Assembly: GCA_002390745.1 (NCBI GenBank)
Contig: DGQK01000015.1
Coordinates: 1-64,000 of the forward strand
Length of the DNA: 64,000 nt
DNA from: Bacteroidetes bacterium UBA4416
GTDB taxonomy: Bacteria; Bacteroidota; Bacteroidia; B-17B0; Aurantibacillaceae
Direction: 5' to 3'
In this document: one piece after another, positions 34,580 through 42,511 of the stretch
How the letters are laid out: every line of letters starts with the position of its first letter
Numbering within the stretch: position 1 is the first letter of the stretch
Position numbers and translations under genes: made by a program
Notes under the pieces: generated by a model
What the model saw: the letters and a program-made list of their open reading frames with translations, nothing else
The model's database searches: none
What the model was told of the DNA's origin: nothing

Positions 34580-35836
34580 CAGCCTGAAAACATGTAAATG
34601 TTCACAATACGTATAAGAAATAGTCCAGCCGTTGAGGTCGGCTATTTTTTTTACGATGGCTAGTCCAAGGCCGCTGCCGTGGGAAGCCGTACCCGGGCGG
34701 GAGAAACGCAGGAAAAGCTTATCGGCATTGAGCGCGGTAGAAGGCCCGGTGTTGGAAATGCTTAAGGATGTTTTTTCCAATGAAATAATAATCACGCCAT
34801 TTTCTGCATTGTGGCGGATGGCATTGAGAAGTAAATTGCTGATCACGATCTCCGCAAGTACCGGATTGGAGCTGGTTTCGCCGTCGCATGCCGCATGAAC
34901 CGTCACAGAAATGCGTTTTTCGTGCGCCTGTTCCGTGAAGAAGCCGAGCATTTTTTCAATCACATCTTTCAGCCGGATGATTTCTTTGCCCCCATAGTTC
35001 TGATTGTCGATCTTCGAAAGCAGGAGCAGGTTTTTGTTGAGGCGGTTGAGGCGGGTGGCAGAGCCCGAAAGAGAAAGCACCACATCAGCCTGTTCGGGCG
35101 TCAGTCGCTGCTGCATCAGGGTTTCCAGCTTTGCCTGAAAAATGGCGAGGGGTGTTTGCAACTCATGGGCCGCATTTTCGATAAACTCTTGTTGGCTTTT
35201 ATAGATCAGGCTATTGCGCGAAGCGAGGTTGTTCAGCGCGGTATTCAGGCGCTGAAATTCTTCGACCGGTGTTTCAGGCAGAACTAATGGAGAATTTTTA
35301 TCGATCTCAAAGTGTTCGATCTGGTTAAGCGTATCATAGAAAGGATGCCAGAGCTTTTTGGAAAAATACCGGGTGATGCCGTATAAGCCCGCCAGAAGCA
35401 GGAGCATGATCCCTGAAAACAGTAGTACGATATTAGTGATCAGGTCTTCGGATTCCACCATGCTCAGCCTTATGCGCAGGTGGTAGGGCTTTTCGTGGAT
35501 CAGCACCGGTGATAGCAGAACCCGGTAAGGCTCATGCTCCTGGTCCAGTGTGTCGAAGTACAGCTGCTGAAAAACAGAATCCCGTTTTAAGGGAAATGTT
35601 GCTGCTTCGATCTTCAGGTCGCGGCTCATCCGGTTCCACACCGGAATATCGCTTTCGCTGAGGCCCGGAGCATGATAGGTCATAAACTCTTTGCGGTGAA
35701 GCTCCAGCGTTTCTTCCGTTTCCTCCAGGTACATGCCTTCTATCAGGAAATAGAACAGGGGCGCGCTGATCACCAGGATCAGCAAGGAGAAAAGCATATA
35801 GGCCTTTTGGGTCTTGTATAACAACTTTTGTTTCAT
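34571..35836 (-). CDS. sensor histidine kinase
   Basis: With the start at ATG 35836 (MKQKLLYKTQKAYM) the protein has 421 residues. Two membrane segments (about 13-35 and 155-178) enclose a ~120-residue periplasmic sensor region. Then follow a HisKA domain with the phospho-accepting His in 'ENAAHELQTPLAIFQAK' and an HATPase domain with the N box 'LLNAIRHNAENG' and G box 'GSGLGLAIVKKIADLNGW'. It starts 10 bases after the response regulator stop. The longer frame to 35911 overlaps that gene and is unlikely. Confidence 0.93.
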   Translation of the reverse strand: MKQKLLYKTQKAYMLFSLLILVISAPLFYFLIEGMYLEETEETLELHRKEFMTYHAPGLSESDIPVWNRMSRDLKIEAATFPLKRDSVFQQLYFDTLDQEHEPYRVLLSPVLIHEKPYHLRIRLSMVESEDLITNIVLLFSGIMLLLLAGLYGITRYFSKKLWHPFYDTLNQIEHFEIDKNSPLVLPETPVEEFQRLNTALNNLASRNSLIYKSQQEFIENAAHELQTPLAIFQAKLETLMQQRLTPEQADVVLSLSGSATRLNRLNKNLLLLSKIDNQNYGGKEIIRLKDVIEKMLGFFTEQAHEKRISVTVHAACDGETSSNPVLAEIVISNLLLNAIRHNAENGVIIISLEKTSLSISNTGPSTALNADKLFLRFSRPGTASHGSGLGLAIVKKIADLNGWTISYTYCEHLHVFRLAF

Positions 35837-35846
35837 ATCAGCGCTG

Positions 35847-36521
35847 TCAGGCCTGCCATTTATAGCCAAGACCGTATACGGTCTTAATGTAATCGCTGCT
35901 GCCCGCATCACTCAGCTTCCTTTTCAGGTTTTTGATATGCGCATACACGAAACCGTGATTATCCAGCATGTCGGCCATGTCGCCCGATAAATGCTCTGCC
36001 AGGGCTCCTTTCGAGAGTACCTTGTTCTGGTTTCCTACCAGGAAAAGCAGGAGCTCCATTTCCTTTTTGGTGAGCTCTACAGGCGTATCATTTACGTTCA
36101 CGGTTTTGGAAAGAAGGTCGATCCCGATCTCCCGGAAGCGTACCGTGTTTTTTCCGTTGAACTGTTTCCGCCTCACCAGTGCCTGAATTCTGGCAAGCAA
36201 TTCCGATAAGTGGAAGGGCTTGGTTAAAAAGTCATCTGCTCCCAGTTGCAGGCCTTCCAATCTCACCGGCAGCGTGTCTTTGGCGGAAGTAATGATCACC
36301 CCATCGCTTTTATCCAGTTTTTTTAATTCGCTGAGCAGCCTGAAGCCGTCGCCATCCGGGAGGTTCAGGTCGAGGAGGATGCAATCATAATCGTAGAGGT
36401 GGATCTTGTCGAGAGCGGAAGCCAGTGTGGAAGCCCCTTCGCAGATCACCTGGTTGCTTTTCAGATAGTCGCTGATGCTGGCAGCCAGTTCTCCCTCATC
36501 TTCTATCAGAAGAATTTTCAT
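35847..36521 (-). CDS. OmpR/PhoB-family response regulator
   Basis: The ~224-residue protein has a receiver domain ('MKILLIEDEGELAASI', phospho-acceptor Asp in 'DCILLDLNLPDGDG' near residue 51, conserved Lys in 'DDFLTKPFHLSELLARI') and a C-terminal winged-helix DNA-binding domain ending 'FVYAHIKNLKRKLSDAGSSDYIKTVYGLGYKW' (split here). I chose ATG 36521; an ATG 7 codons upstream is less likely. It forms a pair with the downstream histidine kinase, and direct repeats at 36542-36563 suggest autoregulation. Confidence 0.94.
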   Translation of the reverse strand: MKILLIEDEGELAASISDYLKSNQVICEGASTLASALDKIHLYDYDCILLDLNLPDGDGFRLLSELKKLDKSDGVIITSAKDTLPVRLEGLQLGADDFLTKPFHLSELLARIQALVRRKQFNGKNTVRFREIGIDLLSKTVNVNDTPVELTKKEMELLLFLVGNQNKVLSKGALAEHLSGDMADMLDNHGFVYAHIKNLKRKLSDAGSSDYIKTVYGLGYKWQA

Positions 36522-36541
36522 AAAGCGAAGGTAAGGATTCA

Positions 36542-36563
36542 ATTTGGAAGAAATTTAGAAGAA
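36542..36563 (-). promoter_or_regulatory. 11-bp-period direct repeat, probable response-regulator site (own operon)
   Basis: On the plus strand ATTTGGAAGAA and ATTTAGAAGAA follow each other, with a partial third unit (ATTTCC). The unit is shared with 34558-34579. OmpR/PhoB-family regulators bind tandem repeats of about this period. The start codon is only 20 bases downstream, so any promoter here would give a very short leader; the start could instead be read from an upstream transcript. Confidence 0.45.
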
Positions 36564-36579
36564 ATTTCCGGCGCCGTGT

Positions 36580-37263
36580 TTAGCCTGTCGCAAAGGCAAT
36601 GCTCAACACGTTGATCTTAATCCCTTCTATCTGTTGCAAGGATTGGCAGCAGGCTTCAATCGTGGCTCCCGTGGTAATCACATCATCCACCAGGATCACA
36701 TGCTTGTGCTTTAACGAGTCGTCGGGTGCCACTTCAAACGTATCTTCCACGTTCTCCCAGCGTTCATAACGGCTTTTTCGGGTTTGCGATGCCGTATGCT
36801 CGGCGCGCGTCAGCAGTGTTGTGTTCAGCCGGATGTTCAGGCCCTCAGAGAGCCCTTTGCCAAAGGCTTCGCTCTGGTTGTAGCCGCGCTGTTTCAGTTT
36901 GCGGCGATGCAGCGGGACCGGGATAATACAAGCCGATTGCATCACGGCCTGGTCGGCAGAAATATCTTCTGCGTACCAGTTGCCCAGGATCGTGGCCAGG
37001 GTGTGGTTTCCCTTATACTTGATCGCATGCAGGAGTTTCTGCACGCTTCCCTTTTTCTGAAAGTAATAGAAGCTGCTGACCGTCTCCAGCTCTACCCGGC
37101 CGTAAAAGATGTTTTTTACAGGGTTCAAGGCCTGTTTATGAAAATTGGTCTTCGGTAGGTTGATGTAGCAAAAGTTGCAAACCTCCTCCTCGTGCTTCAG
37201 CAAAGGCTCCCCGCAACCGGCACATTGCCGGGGATAGATCAGCGATATCAGATCCCTGAGCAT
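36580..37263 (-). CDS. ComF family protein (phosphoribosyltransferase fold)
   Basis: The 227-residue protein has an N-terminal zinc-ribbon-like segment ('CAGCGEPLLKHEEEVCNFCY' with CxxC pairs) and a type I PRTase domain with 'CIIPVPLHRRKLKQRGYNQSE' (split here) and the PRPP loop 'HVILVDDVITTGATIEAC'. In Gram-positives ComF acts in DNA uptake; in other bacteria it is linked to natural competence or has unknown housekeeping roles. It starts 5 bases after the lamin-tail protein gene and precedes the response regulator by 58 bases. Confidence 0.9.
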   Translation of the reverse strand: MLRDLISLIYPRQCAGCGEPLLKHEEEVCNFCYINLPKTNFHKQALNPVKNIFYGRVELETVSSFYYFQKKGSVQKLLHAIKYKGNHTLATILGNWYAEDISADQAVMQSACIIPVPLHRRKLKQRGYNQSEAFGKGLSEGLNIRLNTTLLTRAEHTASQTRKSRYERWENVEDTFEVAPDDSLKHKHVILVDDVITTGATIEACCQSLQQIEGIKINVLSIAFATG

Positions 37264-37268
37264 AAGGC

Positions 37269-40200
37269 TTACAATTTGCCGGCAAGCGTACAGGTCAGTT
37301 TGTATTTATTCACCTTTCCCGAAAGGTTGAAGAGCTCTACATACACAATGTAAATGCCGATGGCAGCTTTTTCATTGTCGTCGTTGACACCGTTCCAGCT
37401 AAAGGTGCCGTCCTGCGCCAGTTGCTCGTTGCGGATCAGGTACCTCACCTGGCGGCCCTTGCTGTCGTAAATGTATACATTGGCGGCTTTGCCGGGCTCA
37501 TCAAGCTTATAGCTGATGTTGAGCACATCGTTGTAGCCATCGTTGTCAGGAGAAAACAGAGGCTCAGGGATAGTGACGCCGCTGCCGCCATCCGCTTTCA
37601 GGTACTGCGAATTGCGATAGGCCGGCGTGCCGAAGCCCACCGCTTCCGCGGCGCTGTTCCAGTTGGTGCGGTCGTTCGTCGGGCGGTTAAAATCGATGCG
37701 TTCCAATGATACACCTTTAGTGCTTACCAGCAAGGGGAAATGCATTTTACTGGTATAAATGAAATTATCGATCACCACGCCGCCTTTGGTAGCCAGTGTC
37801 ACCACATCGGCGTCGATGTTCATGCTCGGAAGATCTGCCACATCGAGGAAGCCCTGTGGATTGGTGGTTTGGTACTGCGATTTCACCGTCGCGCCGTTCT
37901 CGCTCAACAGCAGGTAAGTTTCAGGAAATAATAAATAACCTTCTTCGGAAATATCTTCCAGGTCTTTCAGGCTTCGGGTAAGTGTATCCATGGAGCCCAG
38001 CTGCAGGTCTTTTAAATTAATGGTTTTGTTACTGCGGTTATAAAGCTCCAGGTAGTCGATGCCACCTGTTCCCGGGTCGCTCAGCACTTCATTGATCACA
38101 ATATCATTCGGGGACGCAGGCTCCGGAAGGGCAAATGCGACGGCAATGCCGTTTGTCAGGAAATTACCTGCGCAATCTTTCAGGCCACTGGACACCGTGC
38201 AATGGTAAATGATGCCCTGTTGTAAAGGCGATGACACTTTCAACTTCACCTTTTTATAGTCGGGTGATACAGGCATGACCCAAAGCGGCTGGGATAAGCC
38301 ATTGTCGAAGGTATAGATAGCCGGATTCGAAGCGCTGCTGCTGTCGAGTGTTTCATTGAATATCAGGATGAGAGAGTCGGAGTCTGTTACCGTAATGCGT
38401 TCCAGCAGAGGCGCCGAATTATCCGGATTGGAGGCGGCCACGGAGTTTCTTCTGCCCGGTGTTCCGCCGCTCGCATCGTTGCTGGCGCGCCAGTTGCCTT
38501 GTGCCCCGCAAGGGTTGTTGGCATCCACCTGCTCCATGCTCCAGCCTCCGTCGGCCTTATTGGCATTGTTGTACCAGCCCGTATTATAGCTGATGGAATG
38601 GATCACCGTATTGTTGCTGTCCCTCAGCGTAAAGGTCGTTCCGCCGTTGAGCAGCGAAGGGAAGCTCGTCACCTCGTATACGAAAATGCCGAAACCGTTG
38701 TAGAACGTATTGAAGTTGCCTGTGCCTGTGAGCACCACAAAGCTATCGGGTTTAATCGTGATGGCAGGTAGTTTCTTGGTGGTACTCGGCGTTGACACCG
38801 TCCAGTTTTTCAGGTTGATCGTGAAAGGTGTGCGGTTCTTCAGCTCCACGTACTCCTCTACAGGCAGGTTGATCGCCGGGTCCGGATCAGGCATCAGCTC
38901 GTTGATCACCACATCATAGGGCTTGTGTTTGTAAAACGAAAACGTGCCGCTGTTGGGGCTGAGGGCATTGCCATTGCAATCCACAATGCCGCTGATGCTG
39001 ACGGTATAATTCGTGGCGTTCTGTAACTTGTTTGCAAGCGCTAAGGTGACACAGGAGTTGCCGGCCATCGCCGTTGCCAGGGTCGGGGTGCCGATACCGC
39101 CCGTGATGGTGTAGGCAGAGGCCGCAGCGAGCAGCGAAGGATTGATCACATCGTCGAAGCACACGGCAATATGCAGGGAGTCGACCACCGTCACCGCGCT
39201 CACTTTCGGGCCGGTGACATCCGGCGCAGTGGAATACACCGAATTGATGAAGCCCGGTGTGCCGCCATCCGCATCATTGGAGCCGGTCCAGTTATTAGCC
39301 TGTGAACAGGACGCGCTTTGGTTGGGATTGATCTGCTCCAGGGTATAGCCGCCGTCCTTTTTAACGGACGAACCGTACCAGCTATCCTTGTAGTTTACGC
39401 TGTCTATGAATGCATTGGAAGCCGTCTTCAGGTAAATGTTATCCGAAGAATTATTGAGCGAAGGGAAAGAGCTCACACCGAGTTTGTTCATGTAGCCAAG
39501 GGCCGTAAACTGCGCCGTATCGGCCACCGGGCAAACGATCACATAGCCATTCGGAGGCAGGGTATAACTGGGTAGCGTGGCAATGGAGCTGTTGTCGGTG
39601 AGCTTAAGGCCATTCAGGTTAAACGTGTTGGTACTACGGTTATAAATCTCCAGGAACTCTGTCGCCGTGAGGTTTACAACAGGGGAAGGGTCGGCATAAA
39701 TTTCATTGATCACCAGGTCTTTGAACACAGGCGTGCCGAATACAATGTAGTTGAATCCTACTGTAGAGGTAGAGATGGCGTTGCCGGCGATATCCTGCAC
39801 GGCATTCACGCTTACGGTATAATTTGTTCCGGATGTAAGCGGAGTTGCCAGGGCCAGGTGTAACAGCTTAAAGTTGGAGCCGTCGCGCGTGGCGCTCAGC
39901 GCTGTGCCTATCCCGGGGCTGATGGTATAATTCGTAGCCGTTTGCGAAGTCGCAGGGTCCACGTTTTCATTGAACAGGATGTCCACGGCCGTGGATGATG
40001 TGGGAGTAGCACTTACAAGCGTAGGTGCCGTCAGGTCGAGGATGATCGGCCCCACCACAATATCATCGAAGATGTGTTTCTGCACGAAAGAAGCGGTAGA
40101 CTGCGTGATGTAAAATCCGAAAGAGTTGGAGCTGGTGAACGTGGCATCGGTCACGGTTCCCTCACTCACATAGTTATTGCCTGTACCGGTGAGGTCCCTT

Positions 40201-40706
40201 TCCAGTGAAAAGAGATTGGCCGCCGTTCTGACGACCTTGATTTTTAAGGTGCTATTTGAAACATTCGTAATGCCGTCGGTGCCGTCGATGATCTTCACTG
40301 CCGAAGCCAGGGAGCCTGAGCGCTTGTAGAGGCAGACCTCATCGAGTGTGTTGCCTATCCTTACAAAATAGCCGTTGATGGCCGCTCCCTGCAGGTTCGG
40401 TACATCGCTGGTGAGGTAGGCATCGACATAATTAGTGCCTGAGGTATTGAATTGAAGGTTCACATAAAACTCCCACTGGCAGTTGTTGGACAGCGTGCTG
40501 GGCGTGCTGATGTAAAAGCTGGAATTCGTGGTGGTGTTGGCCGATTTAAGCTGGGAAGAAACCACGGTGAAGTCGGTAGGCGCATTGACCGTCCAGGCAG
40601 GGTTCGCCGTGAAATCACCATCCGTAAAATTATCAGTAACCTGGGCCTGTAAAGTGCTGAATACACAAGAGGTGGCAAGGAGCGTAAGAATACGGTTGAT
40701 CTTCAT
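37269..40706 (-). CDS. multi-domain lamin-tail (LTD) surface protein
   Basis: The 1145-residue exported protein has a signal peptide (about 1-21) and a ~190-residue lectin/LamG-like N-terminal region. Then three pairs alternate: a bacterial Ig-like (SbsA-type) unit and a lamin-tail domain. The Ig-like units start near 220, 490 and 760 ('LVSATPTSSTAVDILFNENVD', 'LILIFNETLDSSSASN') and the lamin-tail domains near 330, 600 and 860, each beginning 'DLVINEIYADPSP', 'DVVINELMPDPDP' or 'DIVINEVLSDPGT'. The C-terminal ~95 residues, 'EPLFSPDNDGYNDVLNISYKL' (21 residues, shortened form FSPDNDGYNDVL), resemble a gliding-motility/FlgD-like sorting module. Such proteins are often displayed on the surface by the type IX system; ligand unknown. 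Confidence 0.88.
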   Translation of the reverse strand: MKINRILTLLATSCVFSTLQAQVTDNFTDGDFTANPAWTVNAPTDFTVVSSQLKSANTTTNSSFYISTPSTLSNNCQWEFYVNLQFNTSGTNYVDAYLTSDVPNLQGAAINGYFVRIGNTLDEVCLYKRSGSLASAVKIIDGTDGITNVSNSTLKIKVVRTAANLFSLERDLTGTGNNYVSEGTVTDATFTSSNSFGFYITQSTASFVQKHIFDDIVVGPIILDLTAPTLVSATPTSSTAVDILFNENVDPATSQTATNYTISPGIGTALSATRDGSNFKLLHLALATPLTSGTNYTVSVNAVQDIAGNAISTSTVGFNYIVFGTPVFKDLVINEIYADPSPVVNLTATEFLEIYNRSTNTFNLNGLKLTDNSSIATLPSYTLPPNGYVIVCPVADTAQFTALGYMNKLGVSSFPSLNNSSDNIYLKTASNAFIDSVNYKDSWYGSSVKKDGGYTLEQINPNQSASCSQANNWTGSNDADGGTPGFINSVYSTAPDVTGPKVSAVTVVDSLHIAVCFDDVINPSLLAAASAYTITGGIGTPTLATAMAGNSCVTLALANKLQNATNYTVSISGIVDCNGNALSPNSGTFSFYKHKPYDVVINELMPDPDPAINLPVEEYVELKNRTPFTINLKNWTVSTPSTTKKLPAITIKPDSFVVLTGTGNFNTFYNGFGIFVYEVTSFPSLLNGGTTFTLRDSNNTVIHSISYNTGWYNNANKADGGWSMEQVDANNPCGAQGNWRASNDASGGTPGRRNSVAASNPDNSAPLLERITVTDSDSLILIFNETLDSSSASNPAIYTFDNGLSQPLWVMPVSPDYKKVKLKVSSPLQQGIIYHCTVSSGLKDCAGNFLTNGIAVAFALPEPASPNDIVINEVLSDPGTGGIDYLELYNRSNKTINLKDLQLGSMDTLTRSLKDLEDISEEGYLLFPETYLLLSENGATVKSQYQTTNPQGFLDVADLPSMNIDADVVTLATKGGVVIDNFIYTSKMHFPLLVSTKGVSLERIDFNRPTNDRTNWNSAAEAVGFGTPAYRNSQYLKADGGSGVTIPEPLFSPDNDGYNDVLNISYKLDEPGKAANVYIYDSKGRQVRYLIRNEQLAQDGTFSWNGVNDDNEKAAIGIYIVYVELFNLSGKVNKYKLTCTLAGKL

Positions 40707-40721
40707 AAATTTATTTAAAAA

Positions 40722-40750
40722 CCAAGTTAGTAAATTTTTTTGATTGCAAA
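40722..40750 (-). promoter_or_regulatory. weak candidate promoter of the lamin-tail gene
   Basis: On the minus strand TAACTTGG (40722-40729) resembles the TAnnTTTG -7 box, with TTTG (40747-40750) 17 bases upstream. The site lies 16-44 bases before the start codon in the divergent gap with asd. Confidence 0.3.
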
Positions 40751-40804
40751 TAATTTAACACTTTTGATCTCTATTCACACACCATCACATTTACACATCA
40801 CATC

Positions 40805-41794
40805 ATGAAAGTAGCAGTAGTAGGCGCAACAGGCCTGGTAGGAACAAAAATGCTGGAAGTTCTGGCAGAGCGTAATTTTCCATTGACGGAGTTAATACCG
40901 GTAGCATCCGAAAAATCGGTTGGTAAGACGGTAGTATACAAAGGAAAGCCCTACACCGTGCACTCCATGCAGGCTGCTATTGATGCGAAGCCGCAGATTG
41001 CCTTATTCTCTGCCGGTGGCGGCACCTCATTGGAGTGGGCGCCGAAATTTGCAGAAGCAGGCATTACCGTTATCGACAATTCGTCGGCCTGGCGCATGCA
41101 TCCCGACAAAAAGCTGGTGGTGCCTGAAGTAAATGCCGCTACCCTCGGTGCTTCCGATAAGATCATTGCCAATCCCAACTGCTCGACCATCCAGATGGTG
41201 GTTGCCTTAAATCCCTTGCACCAGAAGTACAAAATTAAACGTGTGGTGGTTTCCACCTACCAATCGGTTACAGGCACAGGCGTCAAAGCGGTTGACCAGC
41301 TGATGAACGAACGCTCGGGGATTACGGGCGAAATGGCGTATAAGTACAGGATAGACATGAATGCCATACCGCAGATCGATGTGTTTACAGAAAACGGATA
41401 CACCAAGGAAGAAATGAAGATGGTGAACGAAACGAAGAAGATCATGGGCGATGACTCTATCCGTGTAACGGCCACCACCGTTAGGATTCCGGTGATGGGC
41501 GGCCACAGCGAAAGCGTGAACATTGAATTTGAACAGGAATTCGACGTGGAAGATATCTTTAACATCATGCGCCATACCAAAGGCATTGTTCTGCAGGATG
41601 ATGTGGCAAGGCAGGTATATCCTATGCCGATGACCGCACACGATAAAGACGATGTATTTGTGGGAAGGATCCGCCGCGACGAAACGCAGCCCAAAACCCT
41701 GAACATGTGGATCGTATCCGACAACCTCCGGAAAGGCGCTGCTACCAATGCGGTGCAGATTGCCGAGTACCTGGTGGAACAAAAGCTCGTGTAA
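40805..41794 (+). CDS. asd: aspartate-semialdehyde dehydrogenase
   Basis: Asd reduces aspartyl phosphate to aspartate semialdehyde with NADPH, the branch-point step to lysine/diaminopimelate, threonine and methionine. The 329-residue protein begins with the Rossmann motif 'VAVVGATGLVGTKMLEVL', has the catalytic Cys in 'IANPNCSTIQMV' near residue 124 and 'RIPVMGGHSESVNIEF' with the catalytic His near 232. Length is normal. It is monocistronic, followed by a repeat and a terminator. Confidence 0.96.
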   Translation: MKVAVVGATGLVGTKMLEVLAERNFPLTELIPVASEKSVGKTVVYKGKPYTVHSMQAAIDAKPQIALFSAGGGTSLEWAPKFAEAGITVIDNSSAWRMHPDKKLVVPEVNAATLGASDKIIANPNCSTIQMVVALNPLHQKYKIKRVVVSTYQSVTGTGVKAVDQLMNERSGITGEMAYKYRIDMNAIPQIDVFTENGYTKEEMKMVNETKKIMGDDSIRVTATTVRIPVMGGHSESVNIEFEQEFDVEDIFNIMRHTKGIVLQDDVARQVYPMPMTAHDKDDVFVGRIRRDETQPKTLNMWIVSDNLRKGAATNAVQIAEYLVEQKLV

Positions 41795-41839
41795 AATCCG
41801 GCGAGGAGGTCATTTACGTTTTATTCAAGGGGATCATCC

Positions 41840-41910
41840 GCGTCAGCGATTGCAGCGGAAATCTCCTGTCCCGAAGGCTTTCGGGACGGGAATTGCAGCG
41901 GAAAGCGCGC
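41840..41910. repeat. dispersed hairpin repeat, family C, copy 1
   Basis: The flanks GATTGCAGCGGAAATCTCC and GGGAATTGCAGCGGAAAGC enclose a variable hairpin (GTCCCGAA, four-base loop, TTCGGGAC). The copy at 60362-60430 has nearly identical flanks with a different hairpin. It starts 46 bases after the asd stop. Confidence 0.72.
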
Positions 41911-41995
41911 CCGGACGCCCCAGCCCGCTATCCATCAGGGATTTCTTATCCGGTTTTTTTAGCAGGCCCACGAACCGAAAGGTCGTAAAACGAAA

Positions 41996-42040
41996 AAAGC
42001 TGCCGTACCCATCCCCGTTAAAGTACAGCAGCTTTCTTTT
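41996..42040 (+). terminator. terminator downstream of asd
   Basis: A 13-bp stem with one mismatch (41996-42008 with 42023-42035, AAAGCTGCCGTAC) is followed by a T-rich stretch on the plus strand, and preceded by A residues that would give a T-tract on the other strand. Confidence 0.7.
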
Positions 42041-42417
42041 TGGTTTAAACTAAACAAAACCTATGATAAAGAACGTAGTGTAAAATTACAACCGCTATCC
42101 GCGATTTAAAACAGCGAACTCATAAGTGGTAGCTTTCACTTGATAAGTGGTCGGAATTTGCCCTGTGATTCGATTTAGGTATTTGTATGGTAATTTCGGT
42201 TCTCTGTACTGATATCCCGTATCAGGGACGATTCAATCTTTAGAATTATAGTTTTACTCATTCGGTACTTTGGTTTAATCGGGATAAGCGTTTTCCGGAA
42301 GCAAATCCCGGTGAAATTTGGTAAGCATCATGTTTTTGTAACCAGCTCAGGTCATGTGGCATTTCGTTTGGCAGGTGGTTATCGATCCGACAATGCCTCC
42401 CGGAAACCGGCATCATT
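42041..42417. other. AT-rich non-coding stretch between two terminators
   Basis: No credible gene is visible on either strand. The stretch lies between the asd terminator and the terminator of the GIN-domain gene. It has two small hairpins (AAGTG/CACTT near 42125 and CTGATA/TATCAG near 42207) and a repeated ATAAGTGGT near 42120-42152. It may hold a small RNA or be a gene remnant. Confidence 0.4.
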
Positions 42418-42418
42418 A

Positions 42419-42455
42419 AAAAAGCCCTTCTGCTATCAATCAGAAGGGCTTTACT
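42419..42455 (-). terminator. terminator of the GIN-domain/beta-barrel gene
   Basis: A perfect 12-bp stem (AAAGCCCTTCTG and its inverse) with an 8-base loop, followed on the minus strand by six T residues. It lies 57 bases after the stop of the gene. Confidence 0.82.
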
Positions 42456-42511
42456 TGTTTGGATGGTAAAATTGTTTTTTCGTTGCTCGTATAAAAAAAC
42501 AAAACTATCGG

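Noticed and set aside
34571..35911. Longer histidine kinase start at 35911
   Set aside because: It would overlap the response regulator by 65 bases and adds a non-hydrophobic leader before the first membrane segment; ATG 35836 fits better.
41707..42053. Short open frames overlapping the end of asd and running into the repeat
   Set aside because: They overlap asd in other frames and translate the dispersed repeat and the terminator.
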